8,575 bases of DNA from assembly GCF_934359325.1 (NCBI RefSeq), contig NZ_CAKRLH010000061.1, positions 1 to 8,575 of the forward strand. The letters run 5' to 3'. The notes below the pieces were generated by a model. The model saw only the letters and a program-made list of their open reading frames with translations, made no database searches and was not told the DNA's origin. Positions 1 to 7,802 of the stretch are shown here, one piece after another (within the stretch, counting starts at the first letter, position 1; each line of letters opens with the position of its first letter). The DNA comes from an uncultured Porphyromonas sp. (lineage in GTDB: Bacteria; Bacteroidota; Bacteroidia; Bacteroidales; Porphyromonadaceae). The translations under genes and the position numbers were made by a program.

Positions 1-1
1 G

Positions 2-67
2 CGGTGGGTCCATCCCATCCTGCTGATGATCCTCTCCGGACTAGCCGGCTATCTCATTTATATATGA
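2..67 (+). CDS. C-terminal end of an unidentified membrane protein (5' end outside window)
   Basis: Frame 2 is open from the window edge to a TGA at 65-67 and encodes 21 residues. They begin R-W-V-H-P and continue as a hydrophobic run (ILLMILSGLAGYLIYI) that looks like a final transmembrane helix ending at the C-terminus. The stop sits 1 nt before a strong hairpin terminator, which supports a real gene end. The ending is reminiscent of multi-spanning transporters, with chromate-transporter-like proteins one possibility, but 21 residues are too few to assign a family. It converges on the ribH operon. Confidence 0.5.
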   Translation, partial: RWVHPILLMILSGLAGYLIYI

Positions 68-68
68 A

Positions 69-102
69 AGAAAAGGCCTCTGCAATTGCAGAAGCCTTTT
101 CT
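69..102. terminator. Bidirectional intrinsic terminator between convergent genes
   Basis: AGAAAAGGC (69-77) pairs with GCCTTTTCT (94-102). After one C/A mismatch, TCTGCA (79-84) pairs with TGCAGA (87-92), with the loop at the centre. Each strand ends its stem in a T-rich run (CCTTTTCT on plus, CCTTTTCTTTC on minus), so it can stop both the plus-strand gene ending at 67 and the minus-strand operon whose last gene, ribH, ends at 121. Confidence 0.85.
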
Positions 103-120
103 CTTAGCACGCTGTGGTGC

Positions 121-603
121 TTATCTGCCGAAGCGGCCGATGAGCTTTAGGGCTGTGACGGCTGCCTCGATGCCCTTATTGCCGTGCTTGCCACCGGAGC
201 GGTCAGTCGCCTGCTCCATGGTATTGGTGGTGAGGACACCAAAGATGATCGGCACGTCGATGGTGTCGGCATTGAGCTTGCCGAGGTTGACGGCAACCGC
301 TTGACTGAGATAGTCGAAGTGGGGCGTCTCACCCTGGACGATACAGCCGATGGCGAGGATCGCATCTAGCTCTTCTGTCTGGAGCATTCGGTTGCAGCCG
401 TAGATGAGCTCAAAGCTTCCGGGTACATACTCCACGAGGATGTCCTCCTCCCGCACGCCATACTCCTTGAGCGTGTCGATGGCGCCCTGTGCCATGCTAT
501 TAGTGACCTGATCATTCCACTCCGATACGACGACTGCGACTCTCTTGCCGGTCGCGTCAGGGATAGTCGTGGGGTCGTAGTTGCTGAGATTGGTTGTAGA
601 CAT
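121..603 (-). CDS. ribH: 6,7-dimethyl-8-ribityllumazine synthase
   Basis: Cytoplasmic enzyme that condenses 5-amino-6-ribitylamino-uracil with 3,4-dihydroxy-2-butanone 4-phosphate to give lumazine, the penultimate step of riboflavin synthesis. The 160-residue length is normal. Family motifs seen: W29-N30 in the first substrate-binding loop (aromatic stacking position), VPGSFEL at 60-66, GETPHFDY at 91-98 with the catalytic His95, FGVLTT at 121-126, phosphate-binding Arg135, and GNKG at 141-144 with Lys143 and Glu146. All key residues are present. The ATG at 603 follows the upstream stop by 21 nt with no obvious Shine-Dalgarno, only an A-rich stretch, as usual for Bacteroidota. It is the last gene before the terminator at 69-102. 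No FMN riboswitch precedes it, so its expression probably depends on the upstream operon promoter. Confidence 0.96.
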   Translation of the reverse strand: MSTTNLSNYDPTTIPDATGKRVAVVVSEWNDQVTNSMAQGAIDTLKEYGVREEDILVEYVPGSFELIYGCNRMLQTEELDAILAIGCIVQGETPHFDYLSQAVAVNLGKLNADTIDVPIIFGVLTTNTMEQATDRSGGKHGNKGIEAAVTALKLIGRFGR

Positions 604-624
604 TTGATATATACTCTTTAGGTT

Positions 625-1878
625 TTACTCAAATCTTAGGACCTGCGCCGGATGAATCTTGCCGATCACCCGTGTGGGGATTAGCACAAGGAGCAGGGCA
701 GAGATGACGATGATGAGATTAGTGAAGAGAAGGGTCTCCCACCGGATCTCCATCGGCACGTAGGCGGTGTAGTACTGCGATGGGTCGAGCTTAAGCGGCT
801 TCCAGGTCATCTGTATGCCGGCGAGGAGTAGCGCAAGGGCGTTGCCCCATAGTACGCCCCGTCCCAGTACGAATGCCGATATGTGGAGGAAGACTCTCCT
901 GAGCGACCTATCCGACTGACCGAGCGTCTTGAGGAGGGCGATGGCGCGAACCTTCTCCAGCACAAGGACGATGATGCCGGTGATCATTGTGATGCCGGCG
1001 ACGACGATCATCAGCGCCAGGATCATGTAGACGTTGGCGTCCAAGAGACCGAGCCAACTGAAGATACCGGGGTAAAGCTCCTCGGAGGTGAACATCGTGT
1101 ATCGCTCTTCATACCGCCCATTGCGCTCCGCTAAGTAGTCGAAGCAGTGGTCGAAGACCTGTCCGACCTGATTGTGGTCGGTCAGGTGTATCTGTATGCC
1201 CCCGACCTGGTTGCTGTCAAAGCCTGCGACGGACCGAACCAGTCGAATATCCCCCACCAGTAGAGCCTGATCGTACTCCTCAAACCCGGTGTAAAATAGT
1301 CCGGCCACCGTAAGGCGCCTAACCTTGAAGCTCTCCCCATCGGTGAAGTAGGAGAGGCAACGGTCGCCCACCTTCAGATCGAAGAGCTTAGCCAGCATCG
1401 TCGACATCACCACCTCCTCGTCCGACTCGCCGCTAAAGCTTGGGATCTCACCCTCAACCATATACTTAGCAAAGAAGTCGGCATTAAAGAGTGAGTCCAC
1501 ACCATGGAAGGCGACTGCACGGAAGGTGGAGTCGACCTTAATCAGGCTCATCTCATCGGCGAAGGAATAGACAGACGCCTTGGGGTCACGGCTTCGGGCG
1601 ATCGATGTCAGGCTGTCGGTCAGCCCTTCAGGGAGATCCAGCGGTACTGTGTACCTATTGAATGTATTGTCCGGATTGGAGATCTTCACGCTACCGATGA
1701 AGCCATCGATTTTGCTCCGTATCTCTTGCTTGAAGCCATCAATGATGAAGAAGGAGATCAGTATCAGCAGGATCCCCAAGGCTATCCCTATGGTCGAGAC
1801 CTTCACAACCGGTCGCAGCCGGGGCTTCGCAGTCTCGCTGTAGAGGAACTTCCGCGCAATATCTCGCTCTAAGCTCAT
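625..1878 (-). CDS. LolC/LolE-type ABC transporter permease (FtsX-like)
   Basis: Inner-membrane permease subunit of the MacB/LolCE type, 417 residues. Topology read from the sequence: a short cytoplasmic N-terminus, TM1 about 25-47, a large periplasmic domain about 48-280, then TM2 about 283-306, TM3 about 332-355 and TM4 about 381-402. This is the 4-TM arrangement of LolC/E. The segment after TM2 (EKVRAIALLKTLGQS, 308-322) matches the cytoplasmic coupling region of FtsX-domain permeases, and the C-terminus ends IHPAQVLRFE like many family members. Known members form complexes with a LolD-like ATPase to move lipoproteins off the inner membrane. No ATPase or second permease is in the window, so the partner must be elsewhere. 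The ATG lies one codon after, and in phase with, the mannosidase stop. LolC, LolE or a less defined exporter cannot be separated by eye. Confidence 0.88.
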   Translation of the reverse strand: MSLERDIARKFLYSETAKPRLRPVVKVSTIGIALGILLILISFFIIDGFKQEIRSKIDGFIGSVKISNPDNTFNRYTVPLDLPEGLTDSLTSIARSRDPKASVYSFADEMSLIKVDSTFRAVAFHGVDSLFNADFFAKYMVEGEIPSFSGESDEEVVMSTMLAKLFDLKVGDRCLSYFTDGESFKVRRLTVAGLFYTGFEEYDQALLVGDIRLVRSVAGFDSNQVGGIQIHLTDHNQVGQVFDHCFDYLAERNGRYEERYTMFTSEELYPGIFSWLGLLDANVYMILALMIVVAGITMITGIIVLVLEKVRAIALLKTLGQSDRSLRRVFLHISAFVLGRGVLWGNALALLLAGIQMTWKPLKLDPSQYYTAYVPMEIRWETLLFTNLIIVISALLLVLIPTRVIGKIHPAQVLRFE

Positions 1879-1881
1879 GAC

Positions 1882-4122
1882 TTAGTACTCGTAGCTCAGC
1901 ACGCCTCCCTGTCTTAGCATCTCGTGAGAGATCCTGTGGCGCTTGAGAGGCTTGCCATTGAACCGTATCCCCTTGACATAGCTCTTCGCGTTCTGCGGTG
2001 CCCCCTCGATCACCAAGCGATCGGAGCCATACCAAGTCGGGTCGAGCCGGATTGTGATCCGGTCAAAGGTGGGGGCTGTCAGGGCATACTCGGGTACGCC
2101 GGGTACATCGGGGTAGAGACCCATCATAGAGAAGACCGCCCATGTGGACATGGTGCCGGTATCGTCATTTCCCGGGATCCCGTCAGGTGTCGCACGGAAG
2201 TGCTTTGCCAACAATTCGCTAACTAAGTGCTGTGTCCTCCACTCCTCGCCGCTGAAGTAGGTGAAGAGATAGGGGTAGGCAATGTCCGGCTCGTTGGATG
2301 GGTCGTAGTGCCCTTCATCAAATACGCTCTGTAACCGATTGACAAAGGCGCTTCGTCCGCCATGTAGACGAACCAGCCCGGGGATGTCGTGGGGTACAAA
2401 GAAGGCGTAATTCCAAGCGCAACCTGCGTGGAAGCCGGGATTGGGCTCAAAGTTCTTCCCCAGCTCAGGGTCGTAGGGCGAGAGAAAGGAGCCGTCGGGA
2501 AGCTTCGGTCGAAGCGTCTTCGTCGCCGGATCGTAGTAGTGCCTGTAGCCTAGACTCTGCTTATAGAATCGCTTTGCCTCTTCCTTGTGCCCGAGAGAGT
2601 CAGCGAGGATGCTCAGTGCATGGTCCGCTACGTAGTACTCGAGCGCATGGGAGACAGAATTGTCGTACTTTCCTCGCAGAGGCACATAGCCGAGCCGGAG
2701 GTAGTCATCGTTGTCGCTCCTTAGGAGGTTTGCTTCACTCGGCAGGGTAGCAGACTTAAGCATCGCCTCATAGGCGGTCTCTATGTCGTAATCCCGCAGC
2801 CCCTTGAGCCACGTGTCGACGATCACCGGTATGGCGGGATCTCCCTCCATCGTGAGCGTCTCACGCCCCATTAGCTCCCAGCGAGGTAGCCAGCCCCCCT
2901 CGCGGTACATATTGATCATCGACCGAACCATATCGAGTTGCCGCTCAGGATAAGCTAGCGTCAACAACTGATGGACGTTGCGGTAGGTGTCCCAGAGAGA
3001 GAAGATGGTATACCGGTCGTGTGCTGTCTGTCCCACGCTGTCGCTCTCCATAGTCGGGTACTGACCGTTGACATCCTGGAGGATGCTTGGCTGGATCATC
3101 GTGTGGTAGAGTGCTGTGTAGAAGACCCTCCGTTGCTCCTCCGTACCGCCCTCCACGGTGATGCGGCTCAGCTCCCTCTCCCAGCTTGAGGAGGCACGCT
3201 CTCGGAGTTGGGCAAAAGAGAGTTTCGCCGTCTCCGCCTCCATATTTTGCCAAGCGTTCTCAGTGCTGACAAAAGAGACGGCAAGTCGGACTTCGATCGA
3301 CTCCCCCTCACTTGTCTCGTAGGTGAAGTAAGCGCCTATGTCATCTCCGGCAATCTCTCGACCATACTTCGTGTATACCTTGTACTTACCGGCGTGCTGG
3401 TCCCAAGCTGCCTCGGCAGTCATCGGCCGCTGATGCTTCCACCAGCCGGTCTGCTTCGGTGCTTTGGACACACGGAGGGCAAAGTAGATCGGATAGACCG
3501 CCTGGGGAACATCGTAGCAGAAGTTCCCCAGCAGCTTCATCCCCTCGATCTCAGTCTCACTTTTTCGCCTAAGGAAAGCCCCCGACTCATTCGTCAGCCC
3601 TTCACCGAGATTGAGCAGCAAGTGACTCTCCCCGGCGGGGAAGGTGAAGCAACTCACTCCGGTCCTGAGTGTAGAGGTGAGCTCGGCAGAGATGCCGTAG
3701 CGATCAAGCCGGACGGCATAGTACCCCGGCTCGGCACGCTCCTCACTGTAGGCGGTCCCATACTTGTGGTAGTCCGGCTCCAGCGGCCCGGTCGTCGCCA
3801 TTAGGAGGAGAGAGCCCATATCCGGGCAGCCGACGCCACTCAGATTGACGTGCGCAAAGCCGGTGAGGAAGGAGTTGGTCCACTCGTACGGTGTGCTCCA
3901 CCAGCGACTATCCTTGTCGTAGGTGTTGCTGTCGGAGCCCATGACATTGAAGGGCGTGACGGACATGATCCCCCAGGGGTACCGCGCACCGGGGTTAGTC
4001 GTGCCGTAATTAGTGGTCCCGATGAAGGGATCCACATACTCCACAAGGCGCTCCTGCCCGTAGGCAAGAGCGCAAAGGAGTGAGAGTAGGGCGGCAGCGA
4101 CGGCTGCGGCACTCTTAGGCAT
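1882..4122 (-). CDS. Secreted GH92 alpha-mannosidase-like protein with altered general-acid motif
   Basis: 746 residues, normal for glycoside hydrolase family 92 (Ca-dependent, inverting exo-alpha-mannosidases). Residues 1-22 form a signal peptide with likely cleavage after AYG; there is no lipobox, so a periplasmic or exported soluble protein is expected. Motifs in order: [17 protein letters not shown] (30-46), [16 protein letters not shown] (88-103), [15 protein letters not shown] (375-389), GGWLPRWEL (409-417), [15 protein letters not shown] (427-441), [10 protein letters not shown] (574-583), [11 protein letters not shown] (610-620) and [14 protein letters not shown] (648-661). The acidic pair D653/D654 is present. 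In the motif before PHD, where I expect F-H-E-G-x-x-W-x-Y, the sequence is FHAGCAWNY (564-572), so the usual general-acid Glu is Ala566 (codon GCA at 2427-2425). Substrate may therefore differ from plain mannosides, for example mannose-1-phosphate linkages, or the protein may be weakly active. The start overlaps the end of punA by 8 nt. Confidence 0.93.
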   Translation of the reverse strand: MPKSAAAVAAALLSLLCALAYGQERLVEYVDPFIGTTNYGTTNPGARYPWGIMSVTPFNVMGSDSNTYDKDSRWWSTPYEWTNSFLTGFAHVNLSGVGCPDMGSLLLMATTGPLEPDYHKYGTAYSEERAEPGYYAVRLDRYGISAELTSTLRTGVSCFTFPAGESHLLLNLGEGLTNESGAFLRRKSETEIEGMKLLGNFCYDVPQAVYPIYFALRVSKAPKQTGWWKHQRPMTAEAAWDQHAGKYKVYTKYGREIAGDDIGAYFTYETSEGESIEVRLAVSFVSTENAWQNMEAETAKLSFAQLRERASSSWERELSRITVEGGTEEQRRVFYTALYHTMIQPSILQDVNGQYPTMESDSVGQTAHDRYTIFSLWDTYRNVHQLLTLAYPERQLDMVRSMINMYREGGWLPRWELMGRETLTMEGDPAIPVIVDTWLKGLRDYDIETAYEAMLKSATLPSEANLLRSDNDDYLRLGYVPLRGKYDNSVSHALEYYVADHALSILADSLGHKEEAKRFYKQSLGYRHYYDPATKTLRPKLPDGSFLSPYDPELGKNFEPNPGFHAGCAWNYAFFVPHDIPGLVRLHGGRSAFVNRLQSVFDEGHYDPSNEPDIAYPYLFTYFSGEEWRTQHLVSELLAKHFRATPDGIPGNDDTGTMSTWAVFSMMGLYPDVPGVPEYALTAPTFDRITIRLDPTWYGSDRLVIEGAPQNAKSYVKGIRFNGKPLKRHRISHEMLRQGGVLSYEY

Positions 4123-4936
4123 AGATCGAGGCGATCAGGCGTCCGAAGAGCTTTGTCATGCGGTCCGAGGCGGCGTCTGCTGCTCGGATCACATCGTTCT
4201 CATCATTAACGTACTCGGGATCGTTATTGAAGCACTCGTTGGTGATGCAGGACATCCCGAAGACGTGTATCCCGCAATGTCGGGCCACGATCACTTCCGG
4301 TACGGTGCTCATGCCGATGGCATCCCCTCCGATGAGGGAGAGCATACGACACTCGGCAGGCGTCTCGTAGGAGGGACCTGTCCAGCCGACGTAGACCCCT
4401 CTCTGTAGTGAGATCCCCAGCTCACCGGAGAGTCTCTCAGCCTCGTGGATCAGCCCCCGATCGTAAGGGCGGGTCATGTCTGAGAAGCGGGGACCAAAGG
4501 CATCGATATTGGGCCCGATCAGAGGATTGGGGAGCCAATTGATGTGATCGGTGATGATCATCAGATCACCCACATGGAAGGAGGTATTGAGTCCACCTGC
4601 AGCATTGGATACAAAGAGGTACTCGATGCCTAAGAGGTGGAAGACCCGCACGTGGAAGGTGACCTTATCCATCGGATAGCCCTCGTAGTAGTGAAAGCGT
4701 CCCTGCATGGCGATCACCGGAGCGCCGTCCAGCGTACCGATGATCAGGTTGCCCTTATGTCCTACTGCCGTACTGACAGGGAAGTTTGGGATATCCTTGT
4801 AGGGGATTACCTTTGCATTCTCTATGCGGTCAGCGAGCTTCCCGAGCCCACTTCCCAGCGTGATCGCCACCTTTGTCCCCTCCGGTACAAATGGGCGGAG
4901 GTAATCGGCGGCTGCCTGATAGTCTTGTAGATTCAT
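4115..4936 (-). CDS. punA: Purine nucleoside phosphorylase (trimeric, 6-oxopurine type)
   Basis: Cytoplasmic enzyme of purine salvage that cleaves inosine and guanosine with phosphate to the free base and ribose-1-phosphate. The 273-residue length is typical of the trimeric PNP family. Visible active-site elements: GSGLG (28-32) with phosphate-binding Ser29, His60, GRFHYYEGY (79-87) with Arg80 and His82, NAAGG (111-115), GPSYETPAE (187-195) with base-contacting Glu191, GMSTVPE (208-214) and ITNEC (231-235) with Thr232-Asn233. The Asn in the last motif is the residue linked in this family to 6-oxopurine preference, so adenosine should be a poor substrate. The deaminase gene 18 nt upstream can supply deaminated nucleosides, which fits a joint salvage role. 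The last 8 nt overlap the start of the mannosidase gene, which suggests translational coupling. Confidence 0.95.
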   Translation of the reverse strand: MNLQDYQAAADYLRPFVPEGTKVAITLGSGLGKLADRIENAKVIPYKDIPNFPVSTAVGHKGNLIIGTLDGAPVIAMQGRFHYYEGYPMDKVTFHVRVFHLLGIEYLFVSNAAGGLNTSFHVGDLMIITDHINWLPNPLIGPNIDAFGPRFSDMTRPYDRGLIHEAERLSGELGISLQRGVYVGWTGPSYETPAECRMLSLIGGDAIGMSTVPEVIVARHCGIHVFGMSCITNECFNNDPEYVNDENDVIRAADAASDRMTKLFGRLIASIYA

Positions 4937-4954
4937 CTCTTGAGTATTTTGTGA

Positions 4955-6244
4955 TTATACTGCTACACCGCTGCGACGGAAGAGCTCCTTGGACACTTCC
5001 TCAAAGCGCTCTCTGATCTCTCTCTCTCCCGGTATGACGCGGTGTCTCATCAGCACCTTCCCGTTGACGATCGTTGTGTCGATGACGTCTCCATTGGTGG
5101 CGTAGACGAGGTTGGAGATCAAGCTGTGTGTCGGCGTCATGTCGAGTCGGGAGAGGTCGACCAAGCAGACATCGGCAAGGTAGCCCTCCTCAATGCGACC
5201 ACTCTCCAGGCGAAGTATCTCCGCCCCGATACGAGTAGCGCTGTCGAAGAGGTCACCCGCCTTATTCACCGTCGGGTCTCCACTCCAGCTCTTTCCCATA
5301 AAGGAGGCGCACTTCATCGCCGTGATCATGTCGAGGTTATTCGAGCTGGAGACTCCATCCGTCCCCAGTCCCACCCGGACACCTCGGCGGCGCAACTCTT
5401 CATATCTAAATTGGCTCCCCGAGGCAAGCTTCATATTTGAGGCAGGATTATGGACCACGCTACAGCCGTGATCAGCCAGCATCTGGATCTCCTCGCTGTC
5501 GAGCCAAAGCCCGTGCGCCAGCACAAGGTTGTCCGACAGCACCCCGATCTGATCAAGGAAGCGAACCGGTGTCGTACTGTACTTCTCGCAACAGTCGCGC
5601 CACTCAGTGTAGGTCTCCGAGAGGTGAAGGTGCACGAGGAGTCCATTGGCCTTCGCAAAGTCGGACCCATACTTGAGCTGCTCAGCCGATACCGTGTAGA
5701 TGGCATGAGGACCGACCGATAGCTGCACCCTGTCGGAGAAGGTGCTGAAGAGCTTGAGATACTCGTCCAGCCGCTTCCGGTCCAGCGCCGCCCGCTCCTC
5801 ATCCCATCGGTCAAAGAGGGTGTAGGAGAGGTTGGCTCGCAGTCCGCTCTCCTCCACTGCACGAGCCGTCCCCTCGGGGAGTGTGTACATGTCGAGGAAG
5901 GCGGTGGTGCCACTCTTGATCATCTCGAGGGTGGCTACACGGGCACCCCAGTAGATGTCCTCCTCTGTGAGGTGAGCCTCCACGGGCCAGATCATATTAT
6001 TGAGCCAGTCCATCAGGTTGAGGTCGTCACCATAGCCACGGAAGAAGGTCATCGCCGAGTGGGTGTGACCATTCACGAAGCCCGGTATGATCGCCAGCCC
6101 GTCCCCCTCGATCAAGTCTGCCTCCGGATAGTCAGCCGGGGAGACGGAGCCGATCTTGGAGATCCGACTTCCCTCGATCAGTACATCTGCCCTCCGACGG
6201 TCATCGGAGGGCAGGAGTACATTCTGGATCAGTAGTGAGGACAT
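4955..6244 (-). CDS. mtaD: Amidohydrolase, MTA/SAH/adenosine deaminase type
   Basis: Cytoplasmic zinc-dependent deaminase of the amidohydrolase superfamily, 429 residues. Members of this clade hydrolyse the 6-amino group of S-adenosylhomocysteine, 5'-methylthioadenosine or adenosine. Seen in order: a beta-rich N-terminal part ending in PGFVNGHTHSAM (54-65) with metal ligands His60 and His62, Trp86-Pro-Val-Glu89 at the substrate Glu position, GPHA (178-181) with His180, HLHLSE (205-210) with His207 and Glu210, AHG (243-245), VVHNPASNMKLASG (263-276), and GTDGVSSSNN (294-303) with catalytic Asp296. All expected metal and catalytic residues are present. The following punA supports a nucleoside-salvage role. 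The exact substrate cannot be read from sequence, and related chlorohydrolase- or guanine-deaminase-like members remain possible. The ATG lies one codon after, and in phase with, the dipeptidase stop. Confidence 0.88.
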   Translation of the reverse strand: MSSLLIQNVLLPSDDRRRADVLIEGSRISKIGSVSPADYPEADLIEGDGLAIIPGFVNGHTHSAMTFFRGYGDDLNLMDWLNNMIWPVEAHLTEEDIYWGARVATLEMIKSGTTAFLDMYTLPEGTARAVEESGLRANLSYTLFDRWDEERAALDRKRLDEYLKLFSTFSDRVQLSVGPHAIYTVSAEQLKYGSDFAKANGLLVHLHLSETYTEWRDCCEKYSTTPVRFLDQIGVLSDNLVLAHGLWLDSEEIQMLADHGCSVVHNPASNMKLASGSQFRYEELRRRGVRVGLGTDGVSSSNNLDMITAMKCASFMGKSWSGDPTVNKAGDLFDSATRIGAEILRLESGRIEEGYLADVCLVDLSRLDMTPTHSLISNLVYATNGDVIDTTIVNGKVLMRHRVIPGEREIRERFEEVSKELFRRSGVAV

Positions 6245-6247
6245 AGA

Positions 6248-7624
6248 TTACTTGTGACCGAAGCGGGCGTAAAACTCCGCCACTGTCTCGATGCCGTTGT
6301 AGAAGTTGGTCAGCGGGAAGTTCTCATTCGGCGAGTGGATGCCGTCGGAGCCGAGACCAAAGCCCATAAGGATTGTCTTTGTCTGGAGGATCCGCTCGAA
6401 GAGGATCACCACGCCGATACTGCCACCACTATGGTAGGCAATGGGACGCTTGCCCCAGACAGCCTCGAAGGCATCCTCTGCCACCTTGTAGGCTGGTAGG
6501 TCGGTCGGGCAATTGTATGCATCGGTGCCGCTCAGGTTGGTCACCTTGACGCGCACGGTGTCCGGAGTGAGTTCCTTGATATAGGGCTCAAAGGCAGCAA
6601 TGATCTTATCCTTATCCTGATTGGCTACGAGTCGGGTAGAGATCTTGGCGGTTGCCTTGGCGGGGATGATCGTCTTTGCACCCTCACCGGTGTACCCACC
6701 ATAAATACCGCAGACATCCAGAGCAGGTCTCCAGCTATTACGCTCGTAGGTGACGTAGCCCTCCTCGCCCTGTACACCGGGCACGCCGATCGCATCGGAG
6801 TAGGACTTGTCGTCGTACGGGATCTGAGCCACTTGCTTGTGATCCTCCTCGGTCATATCGATCACGTCGTCGTAGAATCCCGGGATAGTCACCTTGCCCT
6901 TTTCGTCGTGGAGCTTGGAGATGATCTTCCCCAGCTCGTTGATCGGGTTAGCAACGGCACCACCATAGTGACCGGAGTGGAGGTCGTGGCTCGGGCCGCT
7001 CACCTCTACCTCCCAGTAGCACATACCTCTCAGCCCGGTGGTGATCGAGGGTACCTCGTTGCTTACCATATCGGTGTCGCTGACGAGGATTACGTCACAG
7101 GCGAGGAGATCCTTATGCTTCTTCAGGAAGCTCTCCATATTGATCGATCCGATCTCCTCCTCTCCCTCGAGGAGTACCTTGACATTACACTTCACCAGAC
7201 CCAGCTCGAGGGCAGTCCTCAGTCCCTGTACCTGCGTGGAGGACTGTCCCTTGCAGTCGTCCGATCCACGAGCTACGATCAGGCCGTCCTTGATCACCGG
7301 CTCGAAGGGATCCGGTTGCTTCCACTCATCAAGCGGCTCTGCCGGCATCACGTCGTAGTGTCCGTAGACGAGCACCGTGGGTGCCTCCTCGCTATACTTC
7401 TTCTCTGCAAAGACTGCAGGGTGTCCTCCCGTAGGTAGGATCTCGACGCGGTCCATGCCGATGCTCTTGAGGATCTCGCTCCAGCGCTCGGCGCAGCGAA
7501 CCATATCCTCCTTGTGGGATGACTGTGAGCTGATGGAGGGGATGCGGATGAGTGAGAAAAGATCTTCCAGGAAGTCATCCTTGTGCTCCTCGACAAACTT
7601 CTTGATTTCCGGATTTGTGGCCAT
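6248..7624 (-). CDS. M20 family metallo-dipeptidase
   Basis: Predicted cytoplasmic di-zinc peptidase of family M20 (CNDP/PepV-like dipeptidase group), 458 residues, no signal peptide. Catalytic parts seen: YGHYDVMP (87-94) with metal ligand His89 and Asp91, GSDDCKGQ (120-127) with the bridging Asp123, EGEEEIGS (153-160) with catalytic Glu156 and ligand Glu157, SDTDM (182-186) with ligand Asp183, and GIHSPNENFP (428-437) with ligand His430. The inserted dimerisation domain, about 200-320, includes SGPSHDLHSGHYGG (209-222). One variation is Cys124 where related proteins often have Asp, Met or similar; this position is not a metal ligand. The start is fixed: an in-frame TAA lies two codons before the ATG at 7624. 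It is the first gene of the six-gene unit and would free amino acids from dipeptides, in line with peptide-fermenting Bacteroidota. Confidence 0.93.
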   Translation of the reverse strand: MATNPEIKKFVEEHKDDFLEDLFSLIRIPSISSQSSHKEDMVRCAERWSEILKSIGMDRVEILPTGGHPAVFAEKKYSEEAPTVLVYGHYDVMPAEPLDEWKQPDPFEPVIKDGLIVARGSDDCKGQSSTQVQGLRTALELGLVKCNVKVLLEGEEEIGSINMESFLKKHKDLLACDVILVSDTDMVSNEVPSITTGLRGMCYWEVEVSGPSHDLHSGHYGGAVANPINELGKIISKLHDEKGKVTIPGFYDDVIDMTEEDHKQVAQIPYDDKSYSDAIGVPGVQGEEGYVTYERNSWRPALDVCGIYGGYTGEGAKTIIPAKATAKISTRLVANQDKDKIIAAFEPYIKELTPDTVRVKVTNLSGTDAYNCPTDLPAYKVAEDAFEAVWGKRPIAYHSGGSIGVVILFERILQTKTILMGFGLGSDGIHSPNENFPLTNFYNGIETVAEFYARFGHK

Positions 7625-7757
7625 AGTGGTTTACATTGTACTCGGCTCGGGAGATCGTCGCATAGCCGAGGGGTGTCTATTATATACGTGTAGGTGTTGT
7701 GGGATCTCCGAGGAGTAGCGTCATAAAAGGTCATCGACCGACGCTCTCCGCCGCACC
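7625..7757 (-). promoter_or_regulatory. Predicted ~130-nt 5' leader of the operon, with foldable segments
   Basis: Between the predicted transcription start (about 7757) and the dipeptidase ATG. On the minus strand CTCGGAGATC (7712-7703) can pair with GATCTCCCGAG (7656-7646) with one bulged base. CTCGGCT (7670-7664) can pair with AGCCGAG (7647-7641). The two pairings share only positions 7646-7647, so they could compete or stack. No known riboswitch consensus was recognised and no T-run follows either stem, so a terminator function is not supported. A reading frame crosses this leader but runs out of frame into the dipeptidase gene and looks non-coding. Confidence 0.35.
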
Positions 7758-7763
7758 TGTCAT

Positions 7764-7795
7764 CAAATTTACCCTTTTCCTCCTTTTCTGACAAA
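7764..7795 (-). promoter_or_regulatory. Bacteroidota-type sigma-70 promoter for the six-gene operon
   Basis: On the minus strand TTTG (7795-7792) is followed by 20 nt and then TAAATTTG (7771-7764). This matches the known Bacteroidota primary-sigma consensus of a -33 TTTG and a -7 TAnnTTTG at the expected spacing. Transcription would start near 7757 and run leftward into the dipeptidase gene. One arm of the 19-bp inverted repeat (7803-7821) ends 7 nt upstream of the -33 box. Confidence 0.6.
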
Positions 7796-7802
7796 TATCT
7801 GA

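Noticed and set aside
118..126. Lipoprotein or membrane role for the ribH product
   Set aside because: No signal sequence or hydrophobic helix is present; the protein is a typical soluble lumazine synthase.
604..624. FMN riboswitch ahead of ribH
   Set aside because: Only 21 nt separate ribH from the upstream gene, which is far too short for the aptamer.
3208..3804. 198-codon plus-strand ORF
   Set aside because: It lies wholly antisense to the well-supported GH92 gene, has no recognisable motif and no promoter; long antisense ORFs are common in GC-rich genes.
6833..7438. 201-codon plus-strand ORF
   Set aside because: Antisense to the M20 dipeptidase, with composition typical of a complementary-strand shadow.
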